Of a stretch of 64,000 nucleotides of DNA, positions 51,301 to 62,745 are shown piece by piece. The DNA is from Chamaecrista fasciculata (lineage: Eukaryota; Streptophyta; Magnoliopsida; Fabales; Fabaceae), in assembly GCA_003254925.1 (NCBI GenBank), contig QANZ01002974.1, positions 115,668-179,667 of the forward strand. Direction: 5' to 3'. The notes beneath the pieces are model-generated. The model was not told where the DNA came from. It searched no databases and saw only the letters and a list, made by a program, of their open reading frames with translations. Positions within the stretch are counted from its first letter, which is position 1, and each line of letters opens with the position of its first letter. The position numbers were made by a program, and so were the translations under genes.

Positions 51301-51996
51301 ATAAAACATTTTACCAATATTTAGGATCAAAATGAATTATTTTGCCAACATTTAAGACCAATTTGAATATTTTAGAACATAATAGACCAAAATGAATATT
51401 ATGACATGCATTTAGAACCAAAATAACCCTTTGACCTTCTTTTTAAACCAGAGAAAAACTGCATTTGGATATTAATTGTAGGGGAAGGAAAAACATTAAG
51501 AGTTTAAGACACTAACCTTAACGTGGTCCATTTTAAAAGCATGGTTAGCAATTCTTCTACGGTTAGCCCATTTCTCACCTTTTAACATGATTAATCCTTG
51601 TCCATAGAACATCTTCATAAACGGATTCGGGTCAAGCCTATCGAATGCCCCACCCGAATTCATAAGAACCTCTTTATGAAAATCCGGGTCGGACGTGGCC
51701 AATCTGGGCGTGGATCCATGCCAGTAGAGGAAAGTTTTCCCGTACATGGAGGACCACCTGTGGTAGAATGGAGTCGCACGGTGAATGATGTCGTGGCACA
51801 ATCTCATTGGCTTGGACTGTTCTTCTGCGTACATTCTCAGAACTTGTTTCGTGTTTCCGTTGATCAGACGGTAGGGAGGGCCTCTTATGCCTTGCTTCTC
51901 AAAGTGACGTCGTATCATCCATGGAGTCCATATCACTGAGAATGCAATTCTTGCGAGGAAGAAGAGGAATATCAGAAGCAACACGAATAGATGCAT
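48384..51996 (-). CDS. CYP721A: CYP721A-type cytochrome P450 (CYP72 clan)
   Basis: ER-anchored haem monooxygenase; the substrate of CYP721A is not established to my knowledge. Four exons on the minus strand, 51517–51996, 50395–50639, 49263–49635 and 48384–48803, encode 505 residues with consistent GT–AG phases. The N-terminal anchor ([19 protein letters not shown]) is followed by the hinge [10 protein letters not shown]. The oxygen-binding helix I motif AGKETT lies at residues 316–321. The ExxR motif (ETNR) is at 373–376, and the PERF-equivalent is FNPMRF. The haem loop is [14 protein letters not shown] with ligand C451. [18 protein letters not shown] and SYIPFGLG resemble CYP721A1 (AT1G75130, from memory), and adjacency to JAC1 supports that. 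CYP734/CYP715/CYP749 of the same clan are the alternatives. All three introns contain a foldback repeat. Confidence 0.92.
48907..49240. mobile_element. Mutator-type MITE in CYP721A intron 3 (334 bp)
   Basis: The foldback starts GGTAAAAACACTAATTTCG and ends with the inverted AATAGTTTTGCC. It is flanked by a perfect 9-bp target duplication, AATTAAATT (48898–48906 and 49241–49249). The arms carry repeated CAATTTCGTCCC modules. It ends 22 bp before exon 3 of the P450 gene. Confidence 0.9.
49887..50375. mobile_element. Foldback element in CYP721A intron 2
   Basis: The left end AGCCAAAACATTAAATTGG and the right end GCAATTTGAGATTTCGGCC are inverted copies. TA-rich sequence on both sides is compatible with a 9-bp duplication but is too simple to prove it. 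The core at about 50020–50240 (TTCAAATGCGAC, GTCAACAAATGAAGTCAAAT) is shared with the element in intron 1. It ends about 20 bp from exon 2. Confidence 0.7.
50905..51429. mobile_element. Foldback element in CYP721A intron 1
   Basis: The left end GGTTTATTTTAGTCCTAAATG and the right end CATTTAGAACCAAAATAACCC are inverted copies, with inward ATTTTGGTCC modules. The core (about 51010–51250) resembles that of the intron 2 element. No clean target duplication was found, so the ends are approximate. Confidence 0.65.
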
Positions 51997-54470
51997 GTTT
52001 GTAGTGTTGTGTGTGTGTGTGACGAGTGTGATTCAGAGAGATTCTTATAAAGATGAGGAGGGTGATTAATTATGGATTTAATTATGTTTAGTAAAGTTGA
52101 TGATCACATGAACAGCATATTATATTGGAGTTTAATTTGTACTGGGAAAAGAGACGATGACACCAACAGTGACGTTTTCAGCCAAAGTAAGTACGTTAAG
52201 TATATATATAATAAGAATTAAGGAGTAAATTATATCTCAGCTAACATAAAATTCGGACATTAATTAATATGGAGATTAACTAGATTATTCATTGTTCTGT
52301 CCTAAGTACGCATATAATTGGGACATTAAAGATAGAGATTATTCATTGTTCTGTTCTAAGTACGCGTATAATTGCGACATTAAAGATGGAGATTCGTACC
52401 AATGCCAACTAGATTATTCTATTTTTTTTTCATAAAAGACCAACTTAAATTAAAAAAAAAAATCAAGAGATCAAATACATTAGTCAATGCCTACATGCAG
52501 CCACACCACAAAAGTCAGCATAACAAAGAGAGCTAATAAAACTAGTATAAAATCAAAAAATACAAAAGATGATATCTCCTTCAAAGCAACTTAGCCAAAG
52601 CATCCGTCTTTCTTTCACGGAGTACATGTTGAACTGAAGTTTGTTGGAACTGAGCAAGTTTTGATTTGATAGCATGAACAATAGGGTAAAAATGAGATTA
52701 TTCTATTTTTTACTCACGTCATCATTGTTGACTGTTGCAGTAGCGTGCTACATATTCTTTGATTGGATGCTCATGGAGTCCGTCTTAAATCTTAATCCAT
52801 CTAAAATTGTTTGTTAAATCCATTCAGAAGGTTAGAATTTAGAACTCTTAAGCAGAGATTAGGGAACATTATTTTTGGGAGGATTAATTAATGCTGGTTT
52901 TAGAAGGATGAGATCGATGGGCCTTGCAGAGGGCCTGCATTATTTCAGACTTCAGACAGACTCCATTTCTTTCTAATTGGGAAGGTTAGATTGTTTTTAT
53001 TAATTTTTTTGTAGTCTTGTTCCTTTTTCACTCATCTCGATTTTATTAGAATTGAAATGTAAGTTTTTATTTCTTTTTCTTTTTTAGAAAAAAACATATA
53101 AGATTAGGAGTTTCATATTTAATTAAAGATTTACTTCTGCTCGATACATCGAGTTATTTACGACTAAGCTAAAGATAACTTGTATTGAAGACTAAAAAAT
53201 AGTAGAGATTTAAACCCAATACTTATTCTGCAAGTTGTCTTGTTACTTTAATATTTTTGTAATAATTTTGGTACTTGAGTGATAAATTTATCACTTTTAT
53301 CTAATGAAATCTCTTTCGCCCCGGCTTCCCACCCAAAGCAAAAAAAAATAACTGATAAATGAAAGTTATATATTTCGCTTATTTATTCTGTCACTTAATT
53401 GTTTGGTAAAATTCAGCTTCTTTTACACAATAATTCTATCTTAATTTTATAAGACATATATCTTTAAACATAAAACAACGATTAATCAAAATCCGATTTG
53501 TCATAAAAAAACTCATTATTAATGTGGCACAAGAATTTCGACCTAACTAACTTTGTAAACATCATATTGATTTATATCACACTCTTTTTCTTCCATGCCT
53601 AAGCTTCCAAATACAAGGAATATTGGCCCGACACTTCTCCTCAAACACAAAAATCGCTGCACTAGTATAATCTAAAGAGTCTTATTTAAAAAATATATAT
53701 ATATCGTCCCTCCTAAAATTTTCCCGTTTACATTACAAAAACGTGTTGTGTGCAAAATGCAGATATGGTGGAAGTTCCCGTAGGACGAGCATGGGAGTAA
53801 ACTTATTATGGCAAATATTAGGCAGACAAAAAGACAGGCATAAGTAAACTTACGTCGGGAAAACAAATCAAATGTATCTGCCAGCTCATCACATTAAATA
53901 GACATGTTTGGCGGTCTGATCTCACTGACGCAAACTGGCCCCACAAAAACAGCTCAAACCCAAAAAAGTCTTCATTCACATTATTTGACTACCGTCAACA
54001 AGCACCATCTTCTTAATTCTAATCCCAATCCATTCAATTTTCATTTTAATACCATTTAATTTGAGTCACCGACAGAGAATTTATTCAACTTAACCCTTCT
54101 TGCAGGCATTATAAAAAAAACCATGCTACACAAGGACGTCGAGAAATTAAATGATCTGCAATTTTTTCTGATACTAAACAATTATTCTACTACTAGTTTA
54201 TGTACATTCATAATTCATCATCCCTATTCATTATCTCATCTTCTACTCCTCTTTTTTTATCTTCCCTCCAGAGGACGGGAACAGCACACTAATCATAAAA
54301 GACAAAACTTAATAGAAAAAGAAACACTAAAAGAACTACCTGTAATTAACTTCATGATCGGATTCCGATCCTTTTTTTTTCTTCTGACTGATTTCAACAA
54401 CGATATAAAAATAAATAAATAAAATTATAAAACGATTGTTCATTGATATATATAAATATATATCACCTTC
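51997..54470. other. Intergenic DNA: CYP721A promoter side and IDD 3' flank
   Basis: A short GTGTGTGTGT tract (about 52010–52020) lies in the P450 leader. An imperfect direct duplication at about 52260–52400 repeats GATTATTCATTGTTCTGT and AAGTACGC(A/G)TATAATTG. One LINE-type relic is listed separately. No other gene is supported. Confidence 0.45.
52425..52695 (-). mobile_element. LINE/RVT_3-type RNase H tail remnant
   Basis: The minus strand near 52580–52690 reads PIVHAIKSKLAQFQQTSVQ, then HVLRERKTDALAKLL and a stop. HVxRExxxxADALAKL is the conserved end of RNase H-like domains in plant LINEs. A T-rich and A-rich tract at the low-coordinate end fits the 3' tail. Upstream domains are absent. 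Confidence 0.6.
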
Positions 54471-56947
54471 CTAATCTGCTGGTGGCGCGCTCCTCCTTCC
54501 GGATGAAGTATCTGCAACATTATCGAATCTCCCACCGAAGGATGAGAGTAAAGCCGAAAGCCCTCCGCCTCTGCGATCTCTGGCGCCGCCTACGGCTCCA
54601 CCTATGCTTAGACCAAGAAGATCACGAGTCATGGGCTGTTGTTCAACGAAGGGTGAAGATGAGTCCATCATCATATCTGAGACAAAACTTGCATTCCCAC
54701 TAGCAGCAGAAGAAATTCCCAGCACAAGGGAATCAGGCAAGACGGAATGATTATGATGATTCTCTGGCTTTACAATATGATTATTAGTCCAATGTGTTGT
54801 TGAGGGAGATGATGATGATGTTGGTGCTAAGCCAAAACCACGAAGGAACGAAGCATTGGATGCTGCAGCACCAATTTGAGCAGCCTTTTGGAGTAATGCA
54901 GTGGCTGACAATGCAGGCTGTGGTGGTTGAGACTGAGATGTGGTCAAAGTGTAGTGACGGGGTTCGTGCTGATCTGGATACAAGGTGTCATTATTGGACA
55001 GATAGAGTGATGTGGAGAGAGATAGAGATGTGGGTTCTGATAATGTAGCAGATATCGTTGGGGTGGTGGTGCTAGTATTTGTAGTTATTGGGCAGTCTGA
55101 GCTAGCCAAGCCAGACATCATCAGATTTGTGTACGATGAAAATGTCGATGATGTTTGGGAAGGAGGTGGAGTTGTGGATGCAAATATACTTGCAAAAACA
55201 CTGGTGGTGGAGCTAGATGGGGTGCCATTTGTCACGGTGGTCGGTAAAGATGGTACGTTAGAAGACGGCGGCGACAACCTGATTGGGTTTTCCGAGACTT
55301 CTGATACAAAAGAAAATAGAAAGAAAAAAAAAGACAGTAAAAAAAATGATATACATGAGAAACAATGGAAAGTTTACAAAGGTGTATAAATAAACTAAAA
55401 AGAGGATCATTACTCCTGAAACATAGAGTAAAAGCTTCATTCTATTTTCGGAGGCAATGGACTAATAATAATAAGTCCTTACTGGCAAAGTAGCTTAAAC
55501 TTTGAATGCATGTGTAGAGCAAAAGGAGAGGCAATTATAGCTTCCTTTCCCTTTTTTTAATCTTTTTGCTCTTCGATATATGAGCACTCTTACATTCAAC
55601 TTCAAAACTCTCCTTAGACTACTCTACAAAGTACAATCTACATACACGACTTTGTCTTCCCTCTCTCTCTCTCTTCCCTCTCACAGCAAACATCATTCTT
55701 TTTACACTAGTTGCTACGACGACTGCGTTTATTATTACCACCTGATTGGCAATATCTCCAAACACCAGAATAAAAACAAACGAATTTAAAAAATGAAAGC
55801 AACAACGACATCCGTAAGAGACAAAACAAAACCTCACATCCTTCAAATCATCATGTCTGTCTCATCTCATGCGTCTCTCCAACAATTATATTTAAATGCA
55901 GTTGAATTTTACCAATACCATTTCCCAAAAAAAAAAAAGTATATACAGCTTTGACCAACAAAAAGAAATGGAGTACTTTGTTACTTGTTACTTACTACCT
56001 GAGCTCTGAATCGACAAAGCTGGAGACACCACCGTAGTCGACGGAGTAAGTGGAGGCTGCGGCGGCGAAGCCAAATCCACTTTCCTATCTGAATTCCCCT
56101 CAGAGCTGCCGCCGCCGCCGACGACGGCTAGGGTTTGTGCTCTCGCACTTTCCTCCGCTAAGGCGTCGCAAAAAGCTCTGTGCGTAATGAAGCTGTCCCT
56201 CCTATTCAGTCCAATGAATGCATCACAGAAAATGTAAAACACATTACGATTAGAATGAATAGGGGAATTAAATAGATCATTAAATGGTGGAAGAAGAGAA
56301 TAAAGAAACCTAGAAAACAAGGTGCCGCAATCGCATTTGTACTCTCTAGTTCCACAAGTCTTCATATGAGCCTTCCAATCGGACTGTACTGCGTATTTCT
56401 TAGAGCAACGCTCGCATTTCCACTTCTTTTCGCCATGTTTTCTGCAGAAATGCTTCTTAATGCCAGTGAGGTCACCTAGAGCCCTAGACGGGTTATGGTG
56501 GACACAGGAAGGCTCGGGGCAAACGTAGACTCTCTTACGAACTTCCTTACTGGTTCGTTGCCGGAGTTTCCATGGTAGGTTATGGCCGCGCCGGTGAAGC
56601 TGAAGATTCTGGTCCCTCTGAAATCCTTTGTTACAGATCTCACACACGAAACGGTTCGTCGCCATCAGTGTTTTCGGCGATAAGGCAATCACCTCAGCAT
56701 CTGGATCTGAAAAAAGGAAAAAAAAATGCGAAATCAATGTTAATAAACTCAAGTATTCAGATGAGAAATCTTACTCGATACGATTGCAAAATTTAAAAGT
56801 ACCTGGCATTCCAGGGAGGTTTCGCTTCTTTTTCGCTGGTGGTTGTTGTTCATCGGACGCGTTTTCGAAAGCCGAAGATGAAACGCTAGCTTCTCCGGTA
56901 GCTGTATTATCAACAGCCATTGAAGAAGGATCCTCAAGCTCTGCCAT
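54471..56947 (-). CDS. IDD: INDETERMINATE DOMAIN (IDD) C2H2 zinc-finger transcription factor
   Basis: Nuclear DNA-binding factor of the plant IDD family, whose members act with GRAS/DELLA partners in development and hormone response (family knowledge). Four exons on the minus strand, 56803–56947, 56310–56706, 55999–56201 and 54471–55300, encode 524 residues. KKKRNLPGMPDPDAEVIALS (nuclear signal plus family motif) leads into the ID domain. ZF1 spans about residues 69–90, ZF2 109–139, ZF3 (C2HC) 145–167 and ZF4 (C2HC) 171–192, ending RRDSFITHRAFCDALAEESA. The C-terminal half is Ser/Thr-rich with TRDLLGLSIGG, the conserved TRDFLGL-type EAR/partner motif. The N-terminal motif most resembles the IDD2/IDD7/IDD11 group; the exact orthologue is undecided. 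Introns sit after GMP, LFSR and SIQSS. Confidence 0.94.
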
Positions 56948-57400
56948 ATCAATCTGAATCGCCTAGCTGCTAGCTCAACCAATTCATTGACAATCGCTTA
57001 CTCCTTCTTTTCTACTTCTAAACTGGAAGCTAGCTCGCGTATTCTTTGATGCAGAACGATCACCTAAACTGGAATCACTAGCAGAATCGATTAAATGAGT
57101 AAGCAAAAGTTGAATACAAAATAATTTCCCCCTTTCCTTATGCTTTTTTTCTGATTGTTTCGACGGAATATTAGATAGTTACGAGAAATCTTTCCGGTTT
57201 CCGAGATGAAAGAGACCTTTCGAGCTTCAAATTAGACGGCGATTCAACATTATCGGCAGTTCATGGCCGGTGGTGACGACGGTCGCGTAAGGCGGCGCAG
57301 TGATGAAGAGAGCGAGAGCGAGAGCGAGAGAGAAAGAGAGAAGAGACTTCAAATATGTAAGAACGCATTAAAAAAATAGCGAAAGCGGCGCCAGTTAACC
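56948..57400 (-). promoter_or_regulatory. 5' leader and proximal promoter of the IDD gene
   Basis: A long leader is likely. GAGAGCGAGAGCGAGAGC purine repeats (plus strand, 57307–57347) correspond to a CT-rich tract upstream of the start on the gene's strand, common in plant leaders. No TATA box was fixed. Confidence 0.45.
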
Positions 57401-58492
57401 ATGGTTGAGTTTCGAACCCCTACTGGAGTTAAAAAATAACCTGGGCTCCAAGTCTCGTCTCGTGGCTGCTACTGCAAATCTCACCGTCCACGTGTCACAA
57501 GAGCCGAGCTGATGACTCTTGTCGGGAAGAAGTCGGACTAGGCGGTGCTTGTCGTGTAGTAAAATAGTATTTTTCTTTTTTAATTTTTTATTTAGTTCTC
57601 GAGAAAATATATTTCTTTCAAGTTATATAAAACCTTCCTTTTTTAATATATTTTTTTGGACATCGTCAGTCGCTATTTTAGAGAGAATAACGATAATGCC
57701 ACGCAGGCAGATATGAAGTACGAGGTGAGCCAGTGGCTATTTCGTGATTATGTACACATTTTTGTCCTCTTCTGCTCACCTAATTAAGTACTTTGTGAAG
57801 CCGTTCTAAAACGTGAAAGGAGAGGCAGCTCAACGTGCAATGTACATTGAGGTAAGTGATATAATGGCATAAACCATAACGGCAAATATTTCGAAACAAA
57901 GTCATTATTTTGGCATTTTTTGAGATTGGCCACTCAGAAATTTGAAAAAGTTATATATGTACATGATGATGATAATAATCTGAGTGGCATGGCATGGCAT
58001 GTCAATGGATGAATATGAAAATGTGAAAATGCACGTTTGGGATAGTTGCTGCTGTGATTGTTGTATGTATGATAATATAATTAGAGAGGTTACTTAAAAG
58101 GGTAAAAAGGGTCTTGTCTTTATGTGAAAAGCGATATGATTGTATTATATTGAAATAATAATAATAATATATATATAATTGTTTAATGCTAACTCCTTTA
58201 TCTCGCAAAACTTCAGAGAGTGTCATGATGAAGTTGATAAAGGCTAAGGGTGTTTTGGTAATTTGGTACATGATACGTATAATTAAGCCTCACTGGCAGC
58301 TGCACCACACTCTCACACATTTCAGACTTTAATCAAAGGATCCTGTGCAGTGGGACCCACCAACAAGAGAGAAAATCCAGCTTCTGACGCGGAAAAACCA
58401 CAGTCATCTTGTACGCCATAGTTAGGCAAGCAAAGCTATAAATCATATAATTTTAGATTTGAAAAATCAAAAAATTAAAATATATTTCTAAA
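57401..58492. other. Intergenic DNA
   Basis: Short repeats such as GGCATGGCATGGCATG (57986–58002) and an AATAATAATAATA run (about 58156–58170) occur. No gene was recognised. Confidence 0.45.
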
Positions 58493-58502
58493 TTAAATGA
58501 TC

Positions 58503-58715
58503 AAGAAAACTAATAATTTGGTCTCTAAAAAATCATCGAGTTAACAATTCGGTCCTTAAAAGATTGAAATGTACAATTTAATATACCTTTTTAATCTTTG
58601 AGAGACTAAAAAGTATACCATTTTATCTTTTAGGGATTAAATTGTATATTTCAATCATTCAGGGATCGAGTTGTCAGCTCAGTAATCTTTCCGAGACCAA
58701 ATAGTTAGTTTACTC
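58503..58715. mobile_element. Mutator-type MITE (213 bp)
   Basis: The left end AAGAAAACTAATAATTTGG and the right end CCAAATAGTTAGTTTACTC are inverted. Flanking 10-mers TTAAATGATC and TTAAAAGATC match at 9 of 10. Related arm sequence (CAAATTATTAGTCTAC) occurs at 62430 and 62682 and near 13930. Confidence 0.75.
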
Positions 58716-58725
58716 TTAAAAGATC

Positions 58726-59817
58726 ACTACCTTCTTGGTTTTATTGAATTCCTTATTACAAAAAAAAATATTGTTTTAATTTTTAAAAAATATAATTATT
58801 AACTCAATAATTTTTACAAAATTAAATTATTAAAAAAACATAATTCATACAGTCACATGCTTACTACTTTAGATCAAAGTTTCAAATTTATAAAGAGAAC
58901 TAATAACAAAATAATTAATTAATAATGACAAAAAGTTCAAATATATTATTTTATAATTTAAAAATAAAAATATAAATTGAGTTTTTAATTTGTATATGTT
59001 TTAAATATTATTTTTTATATGTATTTTAAAAAGTAATATTAATTTATATATTTACTCGAATATACTTTTGTAAAAATTCAAAGGAATCCGACACGCATGA
59101 AAGAGACCAGCGAGATCGATTGGTCAACACGCTACCTTTGGCTATTTTTCTTTTTTTGTTTTCTTAATTTGTCTAAACTCTGGACGTAAACAAAAAGGTT
59201 TGGTACTTTGGTTTACGTTTATTATTGGCTATTTATTTGATAATCATATACTATAATGTTGATTTCAGGCCAAAAAAAATATACTATAATGTTGATATTA
59301 TTGTTATGGTAGGAAGTAGATTCGATTTTTAAGGTAGATAGGCACACTCAACCTTATCTTATTGCAAGTTAATCATTTACATTCTGCCAATTTCGCGAGT
59401 TGTTATGCCTCTGTCTCCAGTGCACCAAAGTGAACATTTGTCAATTGGACACTTGTAGCTCATGTTTGACGTGGTACATTACTTTTGCATTTCACTCAAT
59501 TTCTTTTCAATTTACTTGTATAATAAATCATTTTCTTTCTTTGACTCTTTATAAAAAAAATGTTTAAGATTATTGAGTTAATAATTAACTTTCCTTAGGA
59601 ATGGCTTTTAGATGGACCAGAAAATGTTTGGAGGTTCAGACTTCTAAATTTTTATTATTGTTGATTTTTATTAAAGATTTTTTTATTGATTTTTTAATCT
59701 AACCCCTAATCTTTGTATAGGTATCTCTTCTAAATTATTTATGGGTCCTTCTAATGTGTGTCCTTAGGGTACATGTTAAGGTTTCTTTTAATTAGTTAAG
59801 TGAGTTTTTAAACATTA
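58726..59817. other. AT-rich intergenic DNA
   Basis: A direct repeat ATACTATAATGTTGAT occurs at about 59248 and 59280. No coding sequence was recognised. Confidence 0.45.
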
Positions 59818-59826
59818 AAAATTAAA

Positions 59827-60255
59827 GGGTAAATTACATTTTGGTACCCTGTGGTTTGACCCTATTTCACTTTGGTACCCTGTGGTTTGAAACTTGACAC
59901 TTTGGTACCCTGTGGTATTCTCCATTAACACTTTGGTACCATTTGGAGCTATTTTATAATTTTAACCATAACAAATTTTGCAAAAATTACATATTGACCC
60001 CAAAAAATTTTCAAGAAATTACAAATAGGTCCCTGGATACATATTATATAGGGACTAAAATGAAAAATTTAAAATTTTTTGGGGTCAATATGTAATTTTT
60101 GTAAAATTTATTATGGTTAAAATTACAAAATAGCTCCAAAGGGTACCAAAGTGTTAATGGAGAATACCACAGGGTACCAAAGTGTCAAGTTTCAAACCAC
60201 AGAGTACCAAAGTGAAATAGGGTCAAACCACAGGGTACCAAAGTGTAATTTACCC
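59827..60255. mobile_element. Mutator-type MITE, GGTACCAAAGTG family (429 bp)
   Basis: It runs from GGGTAAATTACATTTTGG to its inverted copy and is flanked by a perfect 9-bp target duplication, AAAATTAAA (59818–59826 and 60256–60264). It is almost identical to the element at 10358. Its asymmetric centre (GGTCCCTGGATACATATT) is reversed relative to that copy, so the two are inserted in opposite orientations. Confidence 0.92.
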
Positions 60256-60264
60256 AAAATTAAA

Positions 60265-61487
60265 TCTTAAAATGTACCCTAAAAGTACATGTTAGATAAA
60301 TCTTAATATTTTGGGTAATAAGGTGGGCTATGCTGAGGAAAGCTTGATGAGAGATGACATTGTAAAGTCTCTTGGTCCCATTGCGAAGGTAATGCTTCAA
60401 GTTATAATTGTTAACACGGGCATTTTGTATCTTGTTCCTTCGTAACAGTTCATTTTTTAAAATAAAAGTTAACTTTTAGTTTTTAAATATTATAATATTA
60501 TATTATTTTGTTCATAAAACTATTAATAAATATATTGTTTCAATTTTTTAAAATTAAGTTATATATATTAATATTTTCAATATATTTTAATATGTTCAAA
60601 ATTAAATTATTAATTCAGTAATTTTTTTAAATATTAAATTGTTAATTTACTTACAACTTGTCATTATATAAAAATCGCTCCGTAGTTGTCAAGTCTCATG
60701 ATCAGTTAATTTTTGACCATAAACTTTGTGTTATAAGTTATAACTTATAAGTTATAACTGAATTTGTTTGGCCAAAAAAAAAAGTTATAACTGAATTTTG
60801 AGCTCAGACTTCCCCTAGAATTATCTATTTATTTTAAATTCTCGCTTGGAAATCTCTTAATTCAAAGCGCCAAAAAATAATAATAATAATAGGAAAAAAA
60901 AGAATCAGTTTTATTTTTTTGATAACAAGATAAAAAAGGAATCAGTATGTTAAAAAGAAACAAACTGAGACGAACAAAAAGGAAGTCGTCGTCTTGAAAG
61001 ATAAATCTCAAATTGACTAGGTAGGGGCCATGGCCGACTAGCATGACTTGTGAATCAAAAAATTTAGCACACATGTATGTATTCAACAGAAACAATTATA
61101 CGTAATATACCTTACGCTATGTTATATAATTTTGGAAATCTTTTAATCATTATATCTTACAATAATGAATAATACTATAATTTTTCAAAAAAATAGTAGA
61201 TATAATCATATAATGATTTTAATTAACTTCTCGCTTTCTTAATATTAAAAAGAATAACAAAATAAAATAAAATAAGAACATAATAAAGTTTCCTCAATTT
61301 CTTGATTTTTTTAGTAATTTTATTTTGAACAAAATTCAATAAAATTTTATTTACATCAAATTCATTAATTGTGCAATGATATCTAAGTTTAGTAATTAAT
61401 AATTAACAAATTTCTGTTGATAAGTCAACTATTGAGTGCAAATTAAGCTTATATTACTTGCATCAACGTGAGTTTAGTGTGTATATA
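60265..61487. other. AT-rich intergenic DNA
   Basis: ATAAGTTATAAC motifs recur near 60730–60790. No gene or element boundary was recognised. Confidence 0.45.
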
Positions 61488-62248
61488 TAGGTGTACAAGG
61501 GGCCCGGCCGGAGGGTGTTCAGCCTGGGTCCGGGTCTAGTGTTTCTAGACCCGGCCCGGTGTACTCTCATTTTTGTTTAAAAAAAATATTTTTTTTTTTA
61601 ATTTTTACTATACATATTTATATTTTATATTACTAAATATTTTTTTAATTGTAAGAAATACATATCTATTATTAACTTTATCAATTTTATATTAAAAATA
61701 GGCTTAAGTGCACTTTTGGTCCCATAACTATGATAAAAGTTTCATTTTGGTCCCATAACTTTTTTTGTTGCAATTTTGGTCCCATAACTATGACAAAGGT
61801 TTCATTTTGGTCCCATAACTNATGGGACCAAAATGAAACCTTTGTCATAGTTATGGGACCAAAATTGCAACAAAAAAAGTTATGGGACCAAAATGAAACC
61901 TTTGTCAGAGTTATGGGACCAAAATTGCAACCAAAAAAGTTATGGGACCAAAATGAAACTTTTGTCATAGTTTTGGGACCAAAAGTGCACTCAAGCCTTA
62001 AAAATATAAACTTAATCTTAATTAAATCAACATTTTTTAACAATTAAGTCAAATTAAATGTCTTTGTTAATAAAAACATCATTAAATTAATTCAAAATTA
62101 ATTGTTTTACCAATATATACAAGTTAAAAAATATATAAAATGAATAAATGATATTTTTTTAAAAAAAAAAAAACAAAATTGGCCCGGACGAACCCAACTG
62201 GACCCGGTGGCCCGGCCCGACCCCAGGTGGGCCTGTGTACACCCCTAA
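61488..62248. mobile_element. hAT-like non-autonomous element, interrupted by a MITE
   Basis: Its ends are TAGGTGTACAAGGGGCCCGG on the left and the inverted GGCCTGTGTACACCCCTA on the right. The subterminal segments are rich in CCCGGCCC and GGACCCGG. The flanks are TATATATA and ATATATAT, too simple to prove an 8-bp duplication. A second element (61701–61997) is inserted inside. Confidence 0.6.
61701..61997. mobile_element. Mutator-type MITE nested in the hAT-like element
   Basis: It starts GGCTTAAGTGCACTTTTGG and ends with the inverted GTGCACTCAAGCC. A perfect 9-bp target duplication, TTAAAAATA, lies at 61692–61700 and 61998–62006. The arms are built from TTTTGGTCCCATAACT modules in both orientations. 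An N at 61821 marks the hairpin turn, and the arms are of unequal length. Confidence 0.9.
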
Positions 62249-62259
62249 TATATATTAAG

Positions 62260-62745
62260 TTGCGATATAGGAAAAGTAAATGGGCCAAGTGGAAGGTGGG
62301 AAACGCGGTTGAAAATTGCCTATTGACTCTTTAGTCTCTTAGTATACTGTTTTAATATTTCAAAAATTAAATGGTATATTTCAATCTTTCAGACATCAAA
62401 TTGTTAACTAATCAATAATTTTTCATAATCAAATTATTAGTCTACTTTTTTTATATACAAATGGAATAATTCAGTGTTGGAAGTGATTTTTGTGGGAAGT
62501 AAATGGGCCAAATAGAATGGGGTCTTACACATATAAAATTGGCCACCAAAAGAGAAACGCAGTTGAAACTTACCCATTGACTCTTTAGTCTTTGAGTATA
62601 CTCTTTCATCTTTTAAAAATAAAATTGGACATTTCAATCTTTTATACATCAAATTGTTAACTAATCAATAATTTTTCAAAATCAAATTATTAGTCTACTT
62701 TTTTTTATACATAAATGTAATAATTGAGCGTGGGAAGTGATTTGT
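62260..62745. repeat. Diverged tandem duplication (~225–255 bp unit)
   Basis: Two successive copies share AAGTAAATGGGCCAA, TTGACTCTTTAGTCT, ACATCAAATTGTTAACTAAT and TTAGTCTACTTTTTT in the same order. The first starts near 62272 and the second near 62498. Small insertions make the period vary. Confidence 0.7.

Noticed and set aside
57395-57430. tRNA-like 3' end (GAGTTTCGAACCCCTACT)
   Set aside because: No acceptor stem, anticodon arm or A box could be paired around it.
61687-62047. Open frames of ~105–118 codons on both strands reading WSHNFF and GPKLQQKK repeats
   Set aside because: They translate the palindromic modules of a MITE and are not coding.
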